Of a stretch of DNA of 5,676 nt, positions 1 through 5,676 are shown piece by piece. The notes beneath the pieces are model-generated. The model was given only the letters and a program-made list of their open reading frames with translations. It had not been told where the DNA came from and did no database searches. Location: the NCBI RefSeq assembly GCF_937875145.1, contig NZ_CALNCS010000251.1, forward strand, positions 1 to 5,676, in the 5' to 3' direction. Source of the stretch: Alkalibaculum bacchi. Its GTDB lineage: Bacteria; Bacillota; Clostridia; Eubacteriales; Alkalibacteraceae. The translations under genes and the position numbers were made by a program. How positions within the stretch are numbered: the first letter of the stretch is position 1; the number at the start of each line of letters is the position of its first letter.

Positions 1-21
1 AGACGTGTGCTCTTCCGATCT
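1..21 (+). other. Illumina TruSeq read-2 adapter remnant (non-genomic)
   Basis: These 21 bases match the 3' end of the standard Illumina TruSeq read-2 adapter, ending in GCTCTTCCGATCT, with the insert starting at base 22. The orientation is the one expected for adapter followed by insert. It is untrimmed library sequence at the contig end, not DNA of the organism. Translated in the frame of the neighbouring gene it adds a false tail (Arg-Ser-Glu-Glu-His-Thr-Ser) to the truncated protein at 40-420. Confidence 0.97.
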
Positions 22-78
22 GCCAAGGTATTGGAATCCAATCTTCCACGTTGGAACATTGGATTCCAATACCTTGGC
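22..78. repeat. Fold-back inverted repeat next to the adapter (probable library artefact)
   Basis: Bases 22-42 are the exact reverse complement of 58-78 (21 bp). Past one mismatch (43/57) the pairing continues at 44-48 with 52-56, leaving a loop of only three bases (49-51). The outer arm begins at the first base after the adapter. The inner arm (58-78) and loop (43-57) read as normal coding sequence of the minus-strand gene, giving Leu-Glu-Ser-Asn-Val-Pro-Thr-Trp-Lys, which suits a GH116 N-terminal domain. The outer arm gives a sequence that does not. The simplest reading is that a single-stranded 3' end snapped back on itself, was extended by polymerase, and then received the adapter. Confidence 0.88.
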
Positions 79-420
79 TCCTTTCTCGTTTCCCTTGACA
101 CTAATGGCTCCAAATGCGTAAGGGACATTGAATACTGCAGGTTTGTTATTCACAGATAAATGAGAAATGGCACCTGTACCCTCCAAACAAAACATACCAG
201 CTCCTAATCCACCAATGGGAAAAGCAACACGGCTCAGATATTCGTTCTCATACTTATCGTTGAAGTCCCTGCTGGTCCTGCCTAATTGGAATTTAACATC
301 ATTTAATGAATTATAATCTCTGCCTAATAAACTCTCAGGAGTAGCTAACGAAGGTACTCCTACCGCTGCAATACTTCCTAAACTAACTTTCTTAAGAAAT
401 GATCTTCTAGTATTATCCAT
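40..420 (-). CDS. GH116/DUF608-type glycoside hydrolase, N-terminal fragment with Tat signal
   Basis: This is the 5' end of a gene cut by the left contig edge; about 127 native codons are visible, read from base 420 leftwards. The protein starts Met-Asp-Asn-Thr-Arg-Arg-Ser-Phe-Leu-Lys-Lys, a good twin-arginine motif (T-R-R-x-F-L-K, residues 4-10), followed by a hydrophobic stretch (about 13-26). This supports the ATG at 418-420 and Tat export of a folded protein. Residues 66-110 contain a Phe-Pro-Ile-Gly-Gly-Leu-Gly-Ala-Gly motif, then LEGTGAISHLSVNNKP and VPYAFGAISVKG, which I recognise as the beginning of the Glyco_hydr_116N (GBA2-like) domain in bacterial DUF608 proteins. The catalytic domain is missing from the window. 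The leader is A-rich with no Shine-Dalgarno site. The gene lies 43 bp after the other GH116-type gene and is probably cotranscribed. GC over 61-420 is about 40%. The frame stays open to base 1 only because it runs through the fold-back and adapter; those residues (128-140) are false. Confidence 0.82.
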
Positions 421-463
421 AATATTATTTTGTTTAATTAAGTTTATTTTTTTTTTACTAAAA
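421..463 (-). other. A/T-rich gap between the two GH116-type genes
   Basis: This 43-bp spacer separates the stop of the long GH116-type gene from the start of the Tat-type one. On the coding strand it carries a run of ten A (447-456) and A-rich sequence directly before the ATG. That is typical of Bacteroidota leaders, which rarely use Shine-Dalgarno pairing. I see no TAnnTTTG promoter box and no hairpin of useful strength, so the two genes probably share a transcript. The homopolymer run could carry a length error. Confidence 0.5.
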
Positions 464-3400
464 TCAAGAAAAAATGACTTTTAAGGTATCTCCTTTTTTA
501 AGTTCAACTTTATCAAAATTTATTTCAATTTTCTTTAGAAGTTTATATGTTGAATTAATTTTTTTACCATTATAGTAAATTTCAACATTGTTTAATTTCC
601 CCAATAATGAAGATAAGATTAATTGCTGCAAACACAAACTTCCATATTTTACGATAACCTGATTTTCTTGTATGCCATTCTCAATTATTTGAGTAATATT
701 TCCCCATCCTTCAGCTGAAGTATAAAATCCTTTGAATTTATCTGTTGTTAGCTTAGGTGAAAATCCCATTATGCCTTTCGGGCCATCGTACCAATAATCT
801 TGAAGAGCATGTAAAACACCATAAGATGCCATTGCTCTTGCATAGTGATCACCACATTCAACCTCATTCCATGGGTTATGCTTTGCTCCATCATAGCGAG
901 TTTGAATACTTTTTATAATAGCCAGACCTTCATCCAATTTTCCACGAAATATCATATTGGTTGCTACTTGATACTCAATACCTGTCCATACTTCATCCCT
1001 ATATCTAACTCCTGCTTCACCAGGATGTTTACTGAATGGCCAAGTACATATTAATAATCCAGGTTCGCCAGCATGTGCATAATATCTTTCAGGTAAATGC
1101 AAATTAGTTTGTGCTGCCACATCATTTGTCCAATTATATTCCCAAATTGAATTTAATGTTTTGTCAATTGTATACTCAGGATAAATATCACCTAATCGTA
1201 ATAAATCGGCCCAAGTTTGTCCAAAAAGTTGATCACTTAAACATCCATTGCCATATTGATGTAGTGGATGTTCTTTCTCATCTACATCTTGTATAAAGTA
1301 GCCATATTCATCATTCCACAAACGATCAACAGAATTTTTGGACCCTTTCTCGTAAATATCCTTATAGTAGTTGGCAGCTAAAGTATCTTTCATAATATAA
1401 GCCATTTTTTCGCCAGCACGAAGGGCAGCTAAATACAAACCACCAACATAAGTATTTGCGCCATAAAATGCTATATCATACGTATTAGGTTGTATTTTTA
1501 CAATTAATCCATCTTTATTTCCATCTTCATTTATAATATAATCAAGAGAGTGCTTTATTTTACTCCAATTTCTTGATAGAAAATATGAATTTTTTGACAT
1601 TAAATGTTCACGATACATTCTGAGTATTACACTTGCGTGGCCATCAATTAATACGCCGTGTTCTCCATTTCTTGATAGAATCGCACCATCATCTCTTAGT
1701 GAAACACTATAATCTGTCTTCTCTCTCAAATTTCTTTCAAGTTCAGGGAACAAAGCGGCCATCGTTTGGGCATAACCCCACACATGAGTACAAGTACCTT
1801 CACAAGATCCAACACCTTCCCATGCCCAAAACTTGTCATTTGACCACCATTGGCAAGTTTCAGTTGCTAAAGTTGAAACGGACATCATTAAACGCTGTTT
1901 CAACCAATATGGAAATGAACTTTCATTATAGTATGAATCATGAAAAGCGAAGGTTTCAGATTCTAATCTTTTATAATTTTCAAATAATTGACTTACTACA
2001 TCTAAGGAACTATTATACCAATTGGAATACATATTCCCAATTGGAGGAGAATTAGGGGGAAGTGGCTTATTCCACTCTGAACCCTTATAACTTAGAGGTC
2101 TGTTTGGGAAATACCATGATAAGACGTAAACCAATTCTTTAGAATCCCCTTTCTTTAATCTTAAATTTGAAGTTAATCCTGCATTTAATTTATCTCCTAA
2201 TTTTGCTTCTGCATAGTTTTTATTTTCGCTGAGTAGATCAGCAGTACCAATCGCAGATGAATCAAAAACAGTAAGAGCAAGATTTCCCATAAAAGCATGC
2301 GTGTCATCAATTATATAACGTGACATATCTTTAGGATTATCAGCAAATTGAATATTATCGACACTTATGTGTCCCCAGCTACTAGTCTCATTATCAACAA
2401 TTTCCAAATACGCTCTTTTATTTTTCCATTTAGAAACATCCCAGTTTCTAGGAAAGAAATCTTCATTATTATTGCCAGTTGCAGTTTTAACTATCTTATT
2501 ATCTACATATAAATTTATACAAGTTCTTCCACGGTGTGCTCCTCCTGCGATATTAAATGAAATATAATTTCTTGATATAGTGAATTCCTTAGAAATGAGT
2601 TTCCCTATAAAAGAATCGTAACCCACATAAGAATTAGCGAGATATTTTCCATAATCTCCTCCAAAGGCATTTTGGTTGTTGATTTGCCCAGGAGTGGGCC
2701 TCATTCCAAATGCATCTCCCTCAATTTTCCAATTTCGATAATTCCCGGATTCGAAATCATCGAAAACAATAAGGTTTTTATCTTTAATAATTTCTATATT
2801 TGGAGTTTGTGACACATCCATATCCATAAAAACAGATTTAAACTGTCCATTGGAAATTACCTTATTTCTTAACACTCCGTAAGTTCTATCTTTAAGATCT
2901 ATACATACTAAATTTTGCATCCAAGCCGTCATATCCACATTTAGATCTTTGTCGGAGGTATTTGTTATTTGATATTTTATTATAGTTGCTGGTGTCGCAG
3001 ATTCCTTTGCATTCAACGGAATAAATGGTGAATAAACAGTAGATTTAATTTTTAGTGGAAATTCTTCATCATTTGTATTATATTCAATAAAAGCCACAGG
3101 ATATTCCCCTATAAACGAAATATTATCAAAATCTTTTTTATTTAACTCTTTGATTATTTTATTATTACCATCATTAATGGTTACTTTAAATCCTTGATCT
3201 ATATAACTGTGCGGTTCAAATGTTTGATAACAAACTTTCCAAGGTCCCAGTGGAGTATCAAAGTTTAATAACGAATCTATACCATATCCAGTGTTGTATG
3301 CGTTGTTAGCAATCCACCAATTTGCAAGAGTTCCATCTCCACGAACATATAGTTGACCAGCCATAATACCACCACATGGCATGCCTATAGTAGTTAAATC

Positions 3401-3556
3401 TTCACCTTTATAAATTTTCCTATCACTTCTACTATTTATATCACCAATGAAAGTTTTAATATCACCCTTATTTAAGGAAACTTTATGATCGTCAGAAAAC
3501 TGAGAATACAAAATAGAAGGAAAAAAAATTAAAACAAATATAAAATATTTTTTCAT
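464..3556 (-). CDS. Secreted GH116/DUF608-type glycoside hydrolase with inserted jelly-roll domain
   Basis: The 1030-residue protein is complete. Residues 1-18 form a Sec signal peptide (Lys-Lys, then a hydrophobic core ending Leu-Tyr-Ser before Gln-19); there is no lipobox, so it should be soluble in the periplasm or secreted. The GH116 N-terminal beta-domain begins around 55 with MPCGGIMAGQLYVRGDG and continues with SPFIPLNAKESATPATI (176-192). A foreign-looking domain fills about 263-405, after which the beta-domain resumes (AFMGNLALTVFD; LSWYFPNR at 479-486). The (alpha/alpha)6 catalytic part runs about 515-925. It has CEGTCTHVWGYAQ (585-597), Asn-Thr-Tyr-Asp (691-694), DEVWTGIEYQVA (854-865) and NPWNEVECGDHYARAMASY (894-912). 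By analogy with characterised GH116 enzymes, Asp-694 is the likely acid/base and Thr-692 its partner. Glu-898 and Arg-907 have the same nine-residue spacing as the substrate-binding Glu/Arg pair in the Thermoanaerobacterium enzyme. The nucleophile is Glu-580 or Glu-586. No type IX secretion tail is seen. Its place after susCD suggests it cuts an imported or surface-bound beta-glycoside; the sugar cannot be told. Confidence 0.88.
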   Translation of the reverse strand: MKKYFIFVLIFFPSILYSQFSDDHKVSLNKGDIKTFIGDINSRSDRKIYKGEDLTTIGMPCGGIMAGQLYVRGDGTLANWWIANNAYNTGYGIDSLLNFDTPLGPWKVCYQTFEPHSYIDQGFKVTINDGNNKIIKELNKKDFDNISFIGEYPVAFIEYNTNDEEFPLKIKSTVYSPFIPLNAKESATPATIIKYQITNTSDKDLNVDMTAWMQNLVCIDLKDRTYGVLRNKVISNGQFKSVFMDMDVSQTPNIEIIKDKNLIVFDDFESGNYRNWKIEGDAFGMRPTPGQINNQNAFGGDYGKYLANSYVGYDSFIGKLISKEFTISRNYISFNIAGGAHRGRTCINLYVDNKIVKTATGNNNEDFFPRNWDVSKWKNKRAYLEIVDNETSSWGHISVDNIQFADNPKDMSRYIIDDTHAFMGNLALTVFDSSAIGTADLLSENKNYAEAKLGDKLNAGLTSNLRLKKGDSKELVYVLSWYFPNRPLSYKGSEWNKPLPPNSPPIGNMYSNWYNSSLDVVSQLFENYKRLESETFAFHDSYYNESSFPYWLKQRLMMSVSTLATETCQWWSNDKFWAWEGVGSCEGTCTHVWGYAQTMAALFPELERNLREKTDYSVSLRDDGAILSRNGEHGVLIDGHASVILRMYREHLMSKNSYFLSRNWSKIKHSLDYIINEDGNKDGLIVKIQPNTYDIAFYGANTYVGGLYLAALRAGEKMAYIMKDTLAANYYKDIYEKGSKNSVDRLWNDEYGYFIQDVDEKEHPLHQYGNGCLSDQLFGQTWADLLRLGDIYPEYTIDKTLNSIWEYNWTNDVAAQTNLHLPERYYAHAGEPGLLICTWPFSKHPGEAGVRYRDEVWTGIEYQVATNMIFRGKLDEGLAIIKSIQTRYDGAKHNPWNEVECGDHYARAMASYGVLHALQDYWYDGPKGIMGFSPKLTTDKFKGFYTSAEGWGNITQIIENGIQENQVIVKYGSLCLQQLILSSLLGKLNNVEIYYNGKKINSTYKLLKKIEINFDKVELKKGDTLKVIFS
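2342..2770 (-). other. Inserted jelly-roll (levanase/GH32-associated-like) domain within the GH116-type protein
   Basis: Residues about 263-405 interrupt the GH116 N-terminal domain. The segment opens with DDFESGNYRNWKIEGDAFG, continues with Asn-Gln-Asn-Ala-Phe-Gly-Gly, KYLANSYVGYDSFIGKLISK, YISFNIAGGAHRGRTCINLY and VKTATGNNNE, and closes with EIVDNETSSWGHISVDNIQF. From memory this is the signature order (F-E-S-G-x-Y-x-x-W ... G-K-L-x-S-x-x-F-T-I ... I-x-G-G ... T-C-I-N-L ... T-G-x-N ... W-G-H-I-x-V-D) of the beta-sandwich module found in some bacterial levanase-like GH32 proteins. I infer a sugar-binding or structural role. Confidence 0.72.
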
Positions 3557-3570
3557 GAATAATAAAATTA

Positions 3571-3608
3571 TAAGAGCCTACTCCAAATTAATTTGGAGTA
3601 GGCTCTTA
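3571..3608 (-). terminator. Perfect 38-bp palindrome; terminator-like hairpin between susD and the GH116-type gene
   Basis: Bases 3571-3589 pair exactly with 3590-3608. Read as RNA on the coding strand this gives a stem of about 17 bp (AAGAGCCUACUCCAAAU side) closed by a UUAA centre, starting 3 nt after the susD stop codon. It is followed by AUAAUUUUAUUAUUC, only a moderate U tract. The hairpin may be a leaky terminator or a 3' stabiliser that lets susC/susD transcripts accumulate above the enzyme transcripts. The GH116-type start codon lies 14 bp after it, with no Shine-Dalgarno site. On the plus strand there is no U tract, so it is probably not a bidirectional terminator. Confidence 0.62.
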
Positions 3609-3611
3609 AGA

Positions 3612-5207
3612 TTAATCATAACCAGCGTTCTGTATTAAAGTACCACCAGATCTGTCAATTTCGAGTTGAGGTATCGGAAATATTTCATCTTTACCATCCT
3701 TATATCTAAAATAACCTGGTGTTACTTCATTTTGCCATCTGTTAGGATCAAGAAGGTATTCTTGTGCAATCCCCCATCTTCTCAAATCCCAACCAAACTT
3801 TCCTTCAAATGCAAATTCAACACGACGTTCATGAACAATTGCCCAAAACATTTCTTCATAACTCAACGTTGGTGAAATAGGAGGTAATTCTCTTATTACA
3901 TTACTATTAATTGTATTTGGGTCTGTAGTAGTAGCCGTACGAGCTCTAACCATATTAACATATTTAGCTGCAGTAACCTGATCATTCAACTCATTCATTA
4001 CTTCAGCATACCATAATAATACTTCAGCATATCTTATTAAAGAATAATTACATGAGTTATACCAACTAACTTGATCAACAACAACTCCTTTATTATTAGG
4101 TGGGTTACCAATAGTCCATTTTCTAATTCCTAATCCTGTACCATTTACCTTATCAATAAACATCTGTCCGAAAAAATCATCTACGTCTTTACGAAATATA
4201 GTAGCTACAAAACGAGGATCACCTTCTTCATATTCTCTTTCCAAATCAGGTGTAGGTCGTGTCCATCCCCATCCACCGCCAGCTACAAATCCGTCTCCAT
4301 TGGGAGCGTTGAGTACCGTTGCAAAATTGTCGGTTCCTTTTTGATTCATTGCTGTGTATTGCACTTCAAAAACAGCTTCTATACTATTGTCATTGGTACC
4401 GTCAAAAAGATCATTATAGTCAGGAAGTAAGTCATATCCATAAGACATAATTTCTTCTAACAAAGTTTTAGCTTCTTGCCACCTGTGTTGATACAAATAA
4501 ATTTGAACTAAATAAGCTTTTACTGCACCTTTATCGGCTCTTCCCATTAAATCACCTGTATTTCTATTCTCAATATTTTGTTGTAAAGCCATTTTAAAGT
4601 CCGCTTCGGCTTGATCCATTAAATCACTTTTAGTTATTTTATAATTGTTGACTTTTTTACCTGTAACTCTTGTAGCCTCACGTACTGAATTAGGTAAATT
4701 TAATTCCGAAATATCTAAAACTTTATTAACCAATGGAGCTGTACCAAACATATAAGCTAGACGAAACATCCAAAAACCTCTAATAAAATAAAGTTCTCCC
4801 AAATATCTAGATTTTAATTGTTCATCCATCTCAATTTCGGGGATCTTTTGTAATGCCATATTGGTCAACGTAAGAGCTTTGTAACACCGTGAATACAACA
4901 TATACATCTGGTCGACACTAGGCATAACGATTGATTGTTGTATTTGGTAGTACACTACCAAATCAGGATGTGCTTGAGCATCTGGTCCTGTGACATCACC
5001 CATAGGTGTATATCCCGCTCTTGTATTCCAACCTTGTTGTCCATCTAATAATTGAAATGATTTATAAGCAGATGTGACAGCCATTTCTGCATCTTGTGCA
5101 GTTTTATAGAAGTTCGAAGTTGAAACTACGCCATATGGATCTTTATCTAATTGATCGCTACATGCGACAAAAATCAATATAAACAGAAGTAAATATATTT
5201 TTTTCAT
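3612..5207 (-). CDS. susD-like: SusD/RagB-family outer-membrane glycan-binding lipoprotein
   Basis: This 531-residue protein has the usual SusD length. It begins with a lipoprotein signal: Lys-2, Lys-3, a hydrophobic core, and Phe-Val-Ala-Cys with Cys-16 as the lipidated residue. The following Ser-Asp-Gln-Leu-Asp-Lys-Asp is acidic, as in Bacteroidota surface-export signals. The N-terminal SusD-like region includes TAQDAEMAVTSAYKSFQ (36-52), YLGELYFIRGFWMFRLAYMFG (135-155) and a helical TPR-like stretch (ADKGAVKAYLVQIYLYQHRW, 224-243). The C-terminal RagB/SusD region includes NYSLIRYAEVLLWYAEVMNEL (387-407), the family hallmark HERRVEFAFEGKFGWDLRRWG (459-479), and the closing IFPIPQLEIDRSGGTLIQNAGY (509-530). 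It acts at the cell surface as the lid and ligand-binding partner of the SusC-like transporter encoded 11 bp upstream; the two genes are clearly one operon. The leader is A-rich with no Shine-Dalgarno site. The ligand is unknown, since SusD sequence rarely predicts it. Confidence 0.95.
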   Translation of the reverse strand: MKKIYLLLFILIFVACSDQLDKDPYGVVSTSNFYKTAQDAEMAVTSAYKSFQLLDGQQGWNTRAGYTPMGDVTGPDAQAHPDLVVYYQIQQSIVMPSVDQMYMLYSRCYKALTLTNMALQKIPEIEMDEQLKSRYLGELYFIRGFWMFRLAYMFGTAPLVNKVLDISELNLPNSVREATRVTGKKVNNYKITKSDLMDQAEADFKMALQQNIENRNTGDLMGRADKGAVKAYLVQIYLYQHRWQEAKTLLEEIMSYGYDLLPDYNDLFDGTNDNSIEAVFEVQYTAMNQKGTDNFATVLNAPNGDGFVAGGGWGWTRPTPDLEREYEEGDPRFVATIFRKDVDDFFGQMFIDKVNGTGLGIRKWTIGNPPNNKGVVVDQVSWYNSCNYSLIRYAEVLLWYAEVMNELNDQVTAAKYVNMVRARTATTTDPNTINSNVIRELPPISPTLSYEEMFWAIVHERRVEFAFEGKFGWDLRRWGIAQEYLLDPNRWQNEVTPGYFRYKDGKDEIFPIPQLEIDRSGGTLIQNAGYD

Positions 5208-5218
5208 ATTTTTTATTT

Positions 5219-5676
5219 TTAAAATTCTAAGTTAATACCTGCATAAAGTGAACGTGGAATAGGGAATCCTCCGTTTATGTTTTGTTCAGGATCCCAACCT
5301 GGATAAGAATTGATAACAAATAAATTTTGTGCTGCAATATAGAATCTTAGCTTTTTTATTACATTAATATTGTTAGCTCTTAGAATTTTGTTGAAATTGT
5401 AACCAACTTGTATATTCTGAAGTCGTAAGAAATCAGATTTACGTAGCCAAAAACTGGAACGACGATAATTATCATTTGGATCACCTGCCACAACTCGAGG
5501 TACATAATTACTAGTTCCTGGACCAGTCCATCTTTGTCTATACATCCATGCAGAAGTTTGTTCTCCACCTCGGGTAATAGCAAAACCTACCTGATCAAAA
5601 CTTCTTAATGCACCCATCTGCCCATATAAACTTGCAACGAAATCAATATTCTTATATTCTACTGCAATATTCGCTC
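5219..5676 (-). CDS. susC-like: SusC/RagA-family TonB-dependent outer-membrane transporter, C-terminal part
   Basis: The frame is open from the right edge (first full codon at 5672-5674) to a TAA at 5219-5221, giving 151 visible codons. The gene continues outside the window; SusC proteins are usually about 1000 residues, so most of it is missing. The Met at 5615-5617 is internal, because the upstream residues YKNIDFVASLYGQ read as a normal SusC beta-strand. Further family features are SSFWLRKSDFLRLQNIQVGYN, a late conserved strand region of SusC barrels, LRFYIAAQNLFVIN, YPGWDPE, and the terminal strand PRSLYAGINLEF ending in Phe, as required for barrel assembly by the BAM complex. The protein should import oligomers across the outer membrane using TonB energy, capped by the SusD-like protein encoded next. 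The plug domain and any N-terminal extension or signalling domain cannot be seen. Confidence 0.94.
   Translation of the reverse strand, partial: ANIAVEYKNIDFVASLYGQMGALRSFDQVGFAITRGGEQTSAWMYRQRWTGPGTSNYVPRVVAGDPNDNYRRSSFWLRKSDFLRLQNIQVGYNFNKILRANNINVIKKLRFYIAAQNLFVINSYPGWDPEQNINGGFPIPRSLYAGINLEF

Noticed and set aside
22..78. Reading the left hairpin as a terminator, attachment site or mobile-element end.
   Set aside because: One arm is ordinary coding sequence in the middle of a domain, there is no U tract, and the other arm ends exactly at an Illumina adapter.
464..3556. Calling the long enzyme a levanase/GH32 because of its DDFESGNY...WGHISVD segment.
   Set aside because: Only about 140 residues resemble the GH32-associated module; the rest, including the catalytic signatures TYD and NEVECGDHYAR, is GH116/DUF608.
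3557..3611. A Bacteroidota TAnnTTTG promoter box in the susD-enzyme gap.
   Set aside because: The nearest match reads TTAATTTG, lacks the TA, lies within the palindrome, and has no convincing TTTG box at -33.
845..3875. Plus-strand open frames of 61-140 codons (845-1054, 1111-1296, 1633-2055, 2367-2567, 3666-3875).
   Set aside because: All lie antisense within the strongly supported GH116-type and susD genes, show low-complexity translations without recognisable motifs, and have no plausible leaders; they are shadows of AT-rich coding sequence.
5380..5583. Minus-strand 67-codon frame inside susC.
   Set aside because: It overlaps the clear SusC C-terminal frame in another phase and has no recognisable features.
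5219..5617. A separate small 132-residue protein starting at the ATG at 5617.
   Set aside because: The frame stays open upstream to the right edge, and the upstream residues are typical SusC beta-strand sequence, so this Met is internal to a truncated susC-like gene.

Overview
The window is an AT-rich stretch (mid-30s % GC by eye) from a Bacteroidota genome. The case for this is a SusC/SusD pair, Lys-rich Met-Lys-Lys signal peptides, A-rich leaders without Shine-Dalgarno sites, and glycoside hydrolases downstream of susD. It looks like the 3' part of a polysaccharide (or glycoconjugate) utilization locus. The exact genus cannot be read from the sequence.

Everything is coded on the minus strand, so transcription runs from right to left. 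In that order the window holds: (1) the C-terminal 151 codons of a SusC-like TonB-dependent transporter (5219-5676, running off the right edge); (2) a complete SusD-like surface lipoprotein (3612-5207), 11 bp after susC; (3) a 55-bp gap with a perfect 38-bp palindrome (3571-3608) that forms a terminator-like hairpin; (4) a complete 1030-residue secreted GH116/DUF608-type glycoside hydrolase (464-3556), with a jelly-roll-like domain inserted in its N-terminal half; (5) a 43-bp A/T-rich gap; and (6) the first ~127 codons of a second GH116-type protein with a twin-arginine signal (40-420), cut off by the left edge.

The left edge is not genomic. Bases 1-21 are the 3' end of the Illumina TruSeq read-2 adapter. 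Directly next to them, bases 22-78 form a near-perfect fold-back, best explained as a library snap-back artefact, because the inner arm and loop are ordinary coding sequence and the outer arm ends exactly at the adapter. Genomic sequence therefore starts at about base 40-43.

Inferred function: SusD binds a glycan or glycoconjugate at the cell surface, SusC imports it, and the two GH116-type enzymes remove beta-linked sugars in the periplasm or at the envelope. Known GH116 activities include beta-glucosidase, glucosylceramidase, beta-xylosidase and N-acetylglucosaminidase, so the substrate is open. No RNA genes, CRISPR arrays, insertion sequences or operon promoter were seen; the operon start lies beyond the right edge.
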